A DNA stretch of 64,000 nt from JAGWBF01 sp965116325 (GTDB lineage: Bacteria > Chloroflexota > Dehalococcoidia > Lucifugimonadales > JAGWBF01), in NCBI GenBank assembly GCA_965116325.1, contig OZ220675.1:1178001-1242000 (forward strand). The letters are read 5' to 3'. A program made the translations under genes and the position numbers. Shown piece after piece: positions 7,079 through 13,629 of this stretch. Position 1 is the stretch's first letter. Each line of letters begins with the position of its first letter. The notes below the pieces were generated by a model. That model ran no database searches, was not told the origin of the DNA, and was given only the letters and a program-made list of their open reading frames with translations.

Positions 7079-9484
7079 GTGTTGGACCGACCGGATGAGC
7101 GAGACCGACGACGGATACGGGAGCCGGAGGAGCGCCTCTCCCGCCTGAGCGAGGCCAGTCTTCGCATAAACGAGAGCCTGGACTTCGGCACGGTGTTGCA
7201 GGAGGTGGTGGACAGCGCCCGGACTTTGACCGCCTCGCGCTACGGGGCGATGACCGTCTTCGGCGAGGCCGGGCAGATGCCAGACTTCATCGTCTCTGGC
7301 CTGACCAAGGAGGAGCACCAAGGGCTGTGGGACATGCCCGAGGGCCGGAGCTTCTTTGAGTATCTGAGCGGACTTGAGACGCCCCTGCGGGTCTCGGACA
7401 TCGACATCCACTTGCGGGCGTTGAACAAGCCCAGCTTCCTGCCCTCGGTGCCGGTGAGGTCCCTGCTGGTGGCCCCGATCCGTCACCTGGGGGTAGGGGT
7501 TGGCACGATCTACCTGGGCCACGAGACGGGCGGCGGGGAGTTCACCCAGGAGGATGAGGAGACCGTCGTGATGTTCGCATCCCAGGCCGCGCTGGTCATC
7601 GCCAACGCCCGCAGGCACCGGGAGGAGCGGCGGGCCAGGGCCGATCTGGAGACGCTGATGGACACCTCCCCCGTGGCCATGGTGGTCTTCGACGCCGCGA
7701 CGGGGACGCCCAAGTCCTTGAACAGGGAGGCGATGAGGATCGTTGACAGCCTGCGGAACCCAAGCCAGTCGCCGCAGGACCTGCTCGACGTGGTGACCTT
7801 CCGGCGGGCCGACGGGCGGGAGGTCTCCCTGTGGGAGTTTCCAATGGACGAGCTTCTGAGGATTGGAGAGACGCTGCGAGCCGAGGAGATCGTCCTGCGG
7901 GTCCCAGACGGGCGAAGCGTCACCGTGTTGCTCAACGCCACGCCCATCCACTCCGATGAGGGCGCGGTCGAGTCGATGGTCGTCACCATGCAGGACATGG
8001 CCGACCTGGAGGAGCAGGAGCGGCTGCGGGCGGAGTTCCTGGCGATGGTGAGCCACGAGTTGAGGACTCCCCTGACCTCCGTCATGGGGTCGGCGGCGGC
8101 GATCATGAACTCGGAGGCGGACCTGGACCCCGCTGTCGTTCGCCAGTTCGTGCGCATCATCTGGGACCAGGCCGAGCACATGAACGCCCTGGTCGCCGAC
8201 CTGCTGGACGTGGCCCGCATCGAGACGGGCACGCTCCCGGTGGGTCTCGAACCCGCTGAGGTGGCCGTGCTGGTGGACCGGGCGAGGAGTGCGTTCACCA
8301 GCGCGGGAGGCAAGAACAACCTGGCCATCGACATCGAGCCGGACCTGCCCCTGGTGATGGCGGACCGGCGGCGCATCGTCCAGGTGCTCGGCAACCTGCT
8401 GTCCAACGCGGGCCGCAACTCCTCGGAATCGTCCGTCATCAGGGTGAGCGCGGTGCGGGACGGCGTTCACGTGGTGTTCTCGGTCGCTGACGAGGGACGG
8501 GGCATCCCGGCTGAGAGTCTGCCCGACCTGTTCCGCAAGTTCTCCAGGGCGCAGTCCGATGAGCAAGCGGGGGACACGGGGTTGGGCCTCGCCATCTGCA
8601 AGGGCATCGTGGAAGCGCACGGGGGCCGCATATGGGCCGAGAGCGACGGGCCGGGCATGGGGGCTCGCTTCACCTTCACGCTTCCATCCTTCGAGGACGC
8701 CGGGGCCGGGGCGCTCGGCGGATTGCAGCCGGACCCGGCGCGGCGAGAGAGGAAGGAGGAGCGGCGGGTGCGCGTCCTTGCCGTGGACGACGACCCCAAC
8801 GACCTCCGCTACATCCGAGAGAACCTCGCAAAGTCGGGCTACGACCCGGTGGTGACCGGGGAGCCGGAGGAGGCGCTCCGCCTCGTGGCCGACGAGAGGC
8901 CGGAGCTGGTGCTGCTGGACCTGATGCTCCCGGGCGTGGACGGCATCGAGCTGATGAAGGACATCCTCGACGTGGCCGACGTGCCGGTGATCTTCCTGTC
9001 TGCCTACGGACGAGAGGAGATCGTCGCCAGGGCCTTCGACATGGGGGCCGCAGACTACGTGGTCAAGCCCTTCTCGCCCACGGAGCTCTCGGCGAGGATC
9101 AGGGCGGCCCTGCGGCGACGGGTGACCGTCGAGCCATCCGAACCCTACGTACTGGGCGACCTGATCATCGACTACGGTAGGCGCAGGGTGAGTCTGGCCG
9201 GCCGCCAGGTGCAGCTCACCCCGACGGAGTACGGGATGCTGGCCGAGCTGTCGGCCCATGCCGGGAGGGTACTGACCCACAAGCACCTGCTGAAACGAGT
9301 CTGGGGAGAGCGAGGCGAAGGCAACGTGCGGCCCATGCACACCATGGTCAGCAAGCTCCGACGCAAGCTGGGAGAGGACGCCGCCAACCCCACCTACGTC
9401 TTCACCGAGCCCCGCGTCGGCTTCCGGATGCCCAGGGGGGAGGGCTCCAACCATACACTTGGTTCCACTAGCTCACATCAATGA
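7079..9484 (+). CDS. GAF-histidine kinase fused to receiver and OmpR-type DNA-binding domain
   Basis: An 801-residue soluble protein; the GTG at 7079 follows a GAGG. Domain order: GAF (~25-175), a PAS-like segment (~185-300), a HisKA dimerisation helix with phospho-acceptor His326 in MVSHELRTPL, HATPase_c (N box LLSNAGRN, G boxes DEGRGIP and DTGLGLAI), then at ~555 a response-regulator receiver (VLAVDDDPND, phospho-acceptor Asp614 in LLDLMLPG, Lys in VVKPF), and finally an OmpR/PhoB winged helix (LTPTEYGMLAEL, VWGERGEGNVRPMHTMVSKL). All parts of a two-component pathway are therefore on one chain ending in a DNA-binding domain. No transmembrane helices are seen, so sensing is probably cytosolic through GAF. 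Target genes are unknown. Confidence 0.9.
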   Translation: MLDRPDERDRRRIREPEERLSRLSEASLRINESLDFGTVLQEVVDSARTLTASRYGAMTVFGEAGQMPDFIVSGLTKEEHQGLWDMPEGRSFFEYLSGLETPLRVSDIDIHLRALNKPSFLPSVPVRSLLVAPIRHLGVGVGTIYLGHETGGGEFTQEDEETVVMFASQAALVIANARRHREERRARADLETLMDTSPVAMVVFDAATGTPKSLNREAMRIVDSLRNPSQSPQDLLDVVTFRRADGREVSLWEFPMDELLRIGETLRAEEIVLRVPDGRSVTVLLNATPIHSDEGAVESMVVTMQDMADLEEQERLRAEFLAMVSHELRTPLTSVMGSAAAIMNSEADLDPAVVRQFVRIIWDQAEHMNALVADLLDVARIETGTLPVGLEPAEVAVLVDRARSAFTSAGGKNNLAIDIEPDLPLVMADRRRIVQVLGNLLSNAGRNSSESSVIRVSAVRDGVHVVFSVADEGRGIPAESLPDLFRKFSRAQSDEQAGDTGLGLAICKGIVEAHGGRIWAESDGPGMGARFTFTLPSFEDAGAGALGGLQPDPARRERKEERRVRVLAVDDDPNDLRYIRENLAKSGYDPVVTGEPEEALRLVADERPELVLLDLMLPGVDGIELMKDILDVADVPVIFLSAYGREEIVARAFDMGAADYVVKPFSPTELSARIRAALRRRVTVEPSEPYVLGDLIIDYGRRRVSLAGRQVQLTPTEYGMLAELSAHAGRVLTHKHLLKRVWGERGEGNVRPMHTMVSKLRRKLGEDAANPTYVFTEPRVGFRMPRGEGSNHTLGSTSSHQ

Positions 9485-10424
9485 TGTGCGATACGCGGTC
9501 TGACTCGTAGAGCTTCCTGGGCTGGTCTTCAATAGCCAGACGTTGAAGGCAATAGAGTCGCCAAAAGGCCTGCCAAAGATCGTCATCGTGATGCAAGTGT
9601 TCAACGATCAATCCAATCTCTGGGTCTTTGGCGTCCGCCCATGAGATCATTTGCGAATGTGACAGCCATCGCTTCGTGTCAAGTAGCTTTCCAACTGTTT
9701 GTGTGATGTTGCCACCCTTTCGGAACATGCCATGCATCAGTAGGTATTCCGCGGACTGGCGGGCTCTGGCCATAACAGCTTTGCAAAGAGTGACAGTGTC
9801 GGGGTCAATCTTGCCGAGCATGATCTTGGACGCAACATTGTCTGGGTCCTCCAGAATAATCCGGTAATGCTCTTCGTACGCGTCAAGGTAAGTCTGGACT
9901 GAGTGGAGTCTAACGTTTCCGTGGCTGTCGGCGAATTCCATTTGCGGGTCGATTGGCCCGAGCTCAGATGTATCACTCATCACTGCACAGTCAGCTCCGA
10001 GAACCATGACCGTACCTGCACTCTTTGCGTATTCGGGTACTACTATCCTGACTTCCGTGTCTTCTCCGACTCTGCTTCTGACTAACCGCATGAGCTTCTC
10101 CGCAGCATCAACACTGCCTCCCGACGTGTGCAGCAATAGATCCAGAGGCTCGCCCTGCCCGACGTTATGGAGCAGATCCATGAAGGGCATTGTGTCGTTT
10201 CGGCTGATAAGGCAGTTGCGGTGGCTGCCAGCTACGTAACAAATCAACCGACGCTCTGTGATCTCTTGAATTTGCCGAATGATATCCTGGCGTTGATAGC
10301 GCTCAGAGTGATACGCCTTGAAGAGGGGTGTTCTATTGTCGACTGCTGAGTCGCCCTCTGAGCGAGACTCCGATTCCTCCGTCGAATGAATCTGCGTTTC
10401 GTCTGGGACTCCTTGTTGGTTCAT
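9468..10424 (-). CDS. ClpP/SDH_sah-type serine protease of the Ubl operon
   Basis: A 318-residue protein related to the serine dehydrogenase proteinase (SDH_sah) branch of the ClpP/SppA crotonase-fold proteases. Seen: LLLHTSGGSVDAAEKL (~97-111, the oxyanion-loop region), KSAGTVMVLGAD with probable nucleophile Ser135 next to Lys134, and DTSELGPIDPQ (~151-161). The first ~35 residues are polar and probably disordered. There is no signal peptide or TM segment, so it is cytosolic, unlike SppA. AGGAG lies seven bases before the ATG. It is the last gene of the operon, 19 bases after DUF6527, and its 3' end overlaps the convergent kinase gene by 17 bases. Degradation or processing of Ubl-modified proteins is inferred from context only. 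Confidence 0.8.
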   Translation of the reverse strand: MNQQGVPDETQIHSTEESESRSEGDSAVDNRTPLFKAYHSERYQRQDIIRQIQEITERRLICYVAGSHRNCLISRNDTMPFMDLLHNVGQGEPLDLLLHTSGGSVDAAEKLMRLVRSRVGEDTEVRIVVPEYAKSAGTVMVLGADCAVMSDTSELGPIDPQMEFADSHGNVRLHSVQTYLDAYEEHYRIILEDPDNVASKIMLGKIDPDTVTLCKAVMARARQSAEYLLMHGMFRKGGNITQTVGKLLDTKRWLSHSQMISWADAKDPEIGLIVEHLHHDDDLWQAFWRLYCLQRLAIEDQPRKLYESDRVSHIIDVS

Positions 10425-10443
10425 GGACTATCTCCTATTTCCT

Positions 10444-10776
10444 CTAAGCCCACCTGATTCGCCCTCGGCGAATCACAAAGTGGCACTGGCGACCGGACGT
10501 GATGTCGTCGATGCTAGGTCGGATTGTCAGAGGTTTGATGGAATCTATCTTCCAGACGGGGCGACGGGACCTGTCAAGATTCACCAACAAACGGTGCCCT
10601 CCTCGACAAGGACAGTCCAGAGCAGCCCATGTCGGGTTGGCCTCGGCACCGACCAGAATGATCCCTTTTGGGGGTATCTCCTCGGGTATTTCATCAGCAG
10701 CTCCGACGTATCCGGCAATCCCCCAAGGACGCCATAGCCGCGCGATTGACCGCCACAGAGAGAGTAGCTTGTTCAT
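10444..10776 (-). CDS. DUF6527-family protein, candidate Ubl-processing peptidase
   Basis: A 110-residue protein that resembles DUF6527, a family repeatedly found beside multiubiquitin-type Ubl, E1 and E2 genes. The likely metal site is DCPCRGGH (Cys55, Cys57, His61) plus QCHF (Cys98, His99), with RPVWKIDSIKPLTIRPSI between. ATG 10776 overlaps the stop of the E1 gene as ATGA, so the two are translationally coupled; a GTG nine bases upstream is less likely. From memory, DUF6527 proteins have been proposed to trim the Ubl C-terminus in such operons. Here that stays an inference. Confidence 0.75.
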   Translation of the reverse strand: MNKLLSLWRSIARLWRPWGIAGYVGAADEIPEEIPPKGIILVGAEANPTWAALDCPCRGGHRLLVNLDRSRRPVWKIDSIKPLTIRPSIDDITSGRQCHFVIRRGRIRWA

Positions 10777-12155
10777 TCTTGCCACGTCTGATCCAAGAAG
10801 GGGCTGGTGTCTCCGATTCCGAGCTTGCCCGCATCGGCGTGGCAGTAGTGTCCATCACGCGGATACTGGTCATTGAACGATACCTCACGGTCGTGAGTGC
10901 GCAGCAAAACCTCGGTGGGCACTACATCGGGACCGTAGTGGACCAGTCGTTCGAGCAATTCTCCAACGGCTGCTGCCGCAACCTGTGTTGTAAATGCGAC
11001 CACGGCAGGCTCTACGCCAACGAGGGCTGGTGCGTAACCCTCGTTGACCAGCCGTGAGTGTTCCTCGGGGGGAAGAGTCTCAGCGGCAGCACGCTGGAGG
11101 TCAATGCGGTTTCGACAGACAAGACACGCAGCGCCTGGGACGAGAACCGTGACCCGTCCATCAATTCCAACCAGCTTCCCATCCTCATCGCTGCTTAGCA
11201 AGACACCACAGTCGATGACAGGAGTCAGAAGATAAGTAGCGAGCCTGGAGAGGACGAGTCTTCCTGCATTGTCGTCTGTGCAACCGAAGACCACGTCGGC
11301 GTCCATGAGCATTCTCGCCGTGTCCTCCTGAGTGATCTTGGATTGAGAAGTGACTACTGAGGCGCTTGGAGCAATCCGGCCCACGTGAGTAGCGCTCAGC
11401 TCTACTTTCGGCCTTCCAATGTCCCCAGAGAAGGAGCCGTACACACGAGTAAGATTGCTCTCAGTTAAGGTCTTGGGGTCGAGCAAAATGAAGCTCCTGA
11501 CACCTAATCGAACTAGCTGTTCAATGACCGCTGAACCCGTACCACCGCAGCCAACGACGGCCACTGTCATATCTCCGAGGGCTTGTTGAATCCCGCCGCC
11601 GAAGGCGCGAATGTGGCGGTCGAACTGATCAGATGGAAGTGTTGAATCGTGCAGCCAGTTCTGCTCAAGCCTGAAGCGTCGTCCGGTCACCCAGAGGCGG
11701 TCAATATCGAACCGCTGGTGCTCGGACTCAATATGGCCGGAGAAACAGAATTGCCCTTGCGTGTTGGCAACCACTATAGCTCCGTACAGCGGGCTCCCCG
11801 AGCGGAGGCGGAACAGGTCAGACAACTCTTGATCGACTATCTCGTCATACTTGCTAGGCCGGGGAGACGCTCTACCTCCAGGATGTGTGTGTAGCCAAAT
11901 CGGGACAGCCTTATCGGACTCCGCAGAAGCGAGTGCAGGAACGTAGCCATGAGATGGGATACTCAGCGACTTCTCGTTGCGCACCGAGTAGGCATCATCC
12001 GGCACCCAGCGCATGTCGCGTCCGAGGAGACGAAGATTCCCATTGTCCGTCTCCATTGGTCGGGCGAGCAACACGCCCGCGCTTTCTACATCGGCCTCAA
12101 CAGCCTCAAGCAGCTGCTCGGCAATACTCTGGGGCAGCACTAGTGTTACTGTCAT
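10773..12155 (-). CDS. JAMM deubiquitinase-like / E1 (ThiF) fusion protein
   Basis: A 460-residue two-domain protein. The N-terminal domain (~1-160) is JAB/MPN, with Glu24 before SAGVLL and the zinc motif HTHP (His89, His91) with Ser101 and Asp104. The HxH-to-Ser spacing is two residues longer than the classic JAMM motif. The C-terminal domain (~190-430) is a ThiF/E1 adenylating domain: VGCGGTGS (201-208), LLDPKTL, NLTR (Arg237), ADVVFGCTDDN and VPGAACLVC, whose Cys344 and Cys347 are candidates for catalysis or zinc binding. It would adenylate the Ubl C-terminus, and the JAMM half would cleave Ubl or its conjugates. ATG 12155 overlaps the E2 stop as ATGA, which rules out a longer start. Confidence 0.88.
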   Translation of the reverse strand: MTVTLVLPQSIAEQLLEAVEADVESAGVLLARPMETDNGNLRLLGRDMRWVPDDAYSVRNEKSLSIPSHGYVPALASAESDKAVPIWLHTHPGGRASPRPSKYDEIVDQELSDLFRLRSGSPLYGAIVVANTQGQFCFSGHIESEHQRFDIDRLWVTGRRFRLEQNWLHDSTLPSDQFDRHIRAFGGGIQQALGDMTVAVVGCGGTGSAVIEQLVRLGVRSFILLDPKTLTESNLTRVYGSFSGDIGRPKVELSATHVGRIAPSASVVTSQSKITQEDTARMLMDADVVFGCTDDNAGRLVLSRLATYLLTPVIDCGVLLSSDEDGKLVGIDGRVTVLVPGAACLVCRNRIDLQRAAAETLPPEEHSRLVNEGYAPALVGVEPAVVAFTTQVAAAAVGELLERLVHYGPDVVPTEVLLRTHDREVSFNDQYPRDGHYCHADAGKLGIGDTSPFLDQTWQE

Positions 12156-12541
12156 CGGGTTCCGTTCACTCCACGTTCCAAGTCCTGCCGGATCAAAGCG
12201 AGGTAGCTCTCGAGACAGTCCAAGCCTGATTTCCACTGCTGTCCACTGAAATGGCGTGACCAGCGCTGCCAAGTGCGACCCAAGTAGTGTTCCCTAGCGT
12301 CCGTAGCGGGTAACGCCTGACCATCGGCCTTCAGAACCGGAGGATCGAACCACCACATATCAGGGGGCACGTCTGGATAGCCGGACGTTAGTCGGATCAA
12401 GAGGTCCGCTGAGGTTTGGTCGAATCCCTCTGGAAGCGGCCAGTCGGATATGACGACGCAGGTCATACCCGACTCGACGACTATCTCGTGCGTAATGCCA
12501 CGCTCACTAAGGAACTTGATGTCGATCTCCGGGAGGCTCAT
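12152..12541 (-). CDS. Prokaryotic E2-like protein
   Basis: A 129-residue protein whose SGYPDVPPDMWWFDPPV (~53-69) matches the YPxxPP core of the E2 fold; the predicted C-terminal helices contain WKSGLDCLESYLALI. Position between the Ubl and the E1 supports an E2 role. The only cysteines are Cys28 and Cys109, so nothing sits where canonical E2 enzymes carry the catalytic Cys after an HPN motif. It may use another nucleophile (Ser, Thr or Cys109), or it may be a non-catalytic adaptor. It starts 14 bases after the Ubl stop and its own stop is coupled to the E1 start. Confidence 0.78.
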   Translation of the reverse strand: MSLPEIDIKFLSERGITHEIVVESGMTCVVISDWPLPEGFDQTSADLLIRLTSGYPDVPPDMWWFDPPVLKADGQALPATDAREHYLGRTWQRWSRHFSGQQWKSGLDCLESYLALIRQDLERGVNGTR

Positions 12542-12555
12542 GTCGCGCCCTACCC

Positions 12556-12879
12556 TTAGCTGGTCAAGCCGACGCCAGGATTAATGGTGTTGGGCGCAGT
12601 GAAGAAGCGCAGACCATCGGTGACGAGTATCCTGTCGTCATCCTCAATCTTCTTGTCAGGGCGCCCAGGGATAATCTGGAAAATGTCCCTGTCGGGTGGA
12701 ATTGGCGGCGTAGGGACTTCACGGAGGGCCGCACCCGTTAGGCGCTGGCCCTTCACTTCGTACTGTGTACGGTCGATCTGGATAGTGTAGGTCTTGTCAT
12801 CATCGGGCTTGTCGAGACCAGGCACACCCTCTTCAGGCTTATCCAGTCCCTCCGGGTCTAGTCTATTCTCTGCAACCAT
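12556..12879 (-). CDS. Multiubiquitin-type ubiquitin-like protein (single Ubl domain)
   Basis: A 107-residue protein. ATG 12879 is preceded by AAGGAGG at seven bases. Residues ~30-100 match the Multi_ubiq beta-grasp pattern: YTIQIDRTQYEV, LTGAALR, PPDRDIFQIIPG, DDDRILVTDG, RFFTAPNTINPG. Only one domain is present, preceded by an acidic flexible arm in which GLDKP occurs twice (11-15 and 21-25). The C-terminus is NPGVGLTS, so activation of a terminal Gly would need removal of the last three residues or use of a non-Gly end. It is the first gene of the five-gene leftward operon and is presumably the protein conjugated to targets. Confidence 0.85.
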   Translation of the reverse strand: MVAENRLDPEGLDKPEEGVPGLDKPDDDKTYTIQIDRTQYEVKGQRLTGAALREVPTPPIPPDRDIFQIIPGRPDKKIEDDDRILVTDGLRFFTAPNTINPGVGLTS

Positions 12880-12923
12880 GTTGGTGCCTCCTTGCGGTAT
12901 CGTGTTGGTTCTTCCGATATTGC

Positions 12924-12953
12924 ATGATACCATGATACCACACTTGTTGACAA
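12924..12953 (-). promoter_or_regulatory. Promoter of the Ubl operon with ATACCA repeats
   Basis: On the minus strand, TTGTCA (12948-12953), an 18-base spacer and TATCAT (12924-12929) lie ~45 bases above the Ubl start. The sequence ATACCA occurs at 12927, 12935 and 12959, spaced 8 and 24 bases apart, as expected for half-sites bound on one helix face. The -35 element shares bases with the -35 of the opposite-facing promoter. Confidence 0.5.
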
Positions 12954-12975
12954 CCACAATACCATCCCATACAAT
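12947..12975 (+). promoter_or_regulatory. Near-consensus promoter giving a leaderless RHH mRNA
   Basis: TTGACA (12947-12952), exactly 17 bases, TACAAT (12970-12975). The expected start site, about seven bases on, coincides with the ATG at 12982, and no ribosome-binding site fits before it, so the message is probably leaderless. It overlaps the promoter of the Ubl operon, so both directions could be controlled by one bound repressor. Confidence 0.65.
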
Positions 12976-12981
12976 CCAGAT

Positions 12982-13191
12982 ATGAAGAAAGTCAAGGCAA
13001 TGACGATTCGCCTGTCTGCCGACCAAGCAGAGGAACTAAACGTGGTTGCGGCTGTCGATGGACAGCCAGTGTCTGAGATCATCCGCGAGGCTATCGCTGG
13101 CCATATTGAGGAACGCAAGCAAGATGATGCGTTTCAGGACAGCCTTCGCCAGCGAATCGACCGCGCCCAAAGGATGTTGCCCAACAGCTAA
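12982..13191 (+). CDS. Ribbon-helix-helix (CopG/Arc-like) regulator
   Basis: A 69-residue protein: beta strand KAMTIRLSADQ, helix AEELNVVAAVDG, turn QPVS, helix EIIREAIAGHIEERK, then a charged tail. This is the usual ribbon-helix-helix layout of small repressors and antitoxins. No toxin-like gene is adjacent. It is divergent from the Ubl operon across a ~100-base promoter region, so a repressor of that operon and of itself is the simplest hypothesis. Confidence 0.75.
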   Translation: MKKVKAMTIRLSADQAEELNVVAAVDGQPVSEIIREAIAGHIEERKQDDAFQDSLRQRIDRAQRMLPNS

Positions 13192-13404
13192 CTGGCAGGC
13201 GTGCCTGTCTTTCGGAGCCAGAAGCCATCCGGGGGGACCGCAGCAATCCCGCCGAGAAGCTCACAGCCCCACCCTCAGCTTGAAGATGGGACTGTCTTCT
13301 GATCTCCGGCCCGGGCCTTCTGACTCCTAGCCGATGCCTGCGTCTGTTGCAGCCTACAGCCCGCCGAGCCAGAGCTCGAAGACGGTTCTGTCTACCGTAG
13401 ACGT

Positions 13405-13480
13405 TGGTGGAGCTGGGGGGACTCGAACCCCCTACCTCTTCAATGCCATTGAAGCGCTCTCCCGGTTGAGCTACAGCCCC
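13405..13480 (-). tRNA. tRNA-Ala (GGC)
   Basis: A full cloverleaf can be folded: acceptor GGGGCTG with CAGCTCC, D arm GCTCAACCGGGAGAGC, anticodon stem CTTCA/TGAAG with loop ATGGCAT (anticodon GGC), T arm GGGGGTTCGAGTCCCCC. CCA is encoded at 13407-13405. It lies downstream of serS on the same strand, and its 3' end faces the Ubl locus. Confidence 0.95.
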
Positions 13481-13629
13481 ACGAGGAACCTCAATATAGC
13501 AGAGCTTCCCCATGGGCGCAACGAAGGAGGGCGTCACCCTCTGTTACTCCTCGATTTCCCCCTTCGAGAGCCTCAGGACAGGCTCAGGGCGAACAGGGGG
13601 CCTGGGACGGTGATGGCGGGAGTCGGGGA

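Noticed and set aside
7004..9454. Very long open frame antisense to the sensor kinase
   Set aside because: It is a shadow of a GC-rich gene; the sense strand has complete kinase, receiver and winged-helix motifs, and the antisense product is His/Arg/Gly-rich without any domain.
12982..13191. Toxin-antitoxin module with the ribbon-helix-helix protein as antitoxin
   Set aside because: No toxin-sized gene follows; the next feature rightward is tRNA-Ala, and the gene is divergent from the Ubl operon.
13091..13537. Open frame spanning the RHH gene and tRNA-Ala on the minus strand
   Set aside because: It crosses the whole tRNA and the antisense of a well-formed RHH gene, and has no domain.
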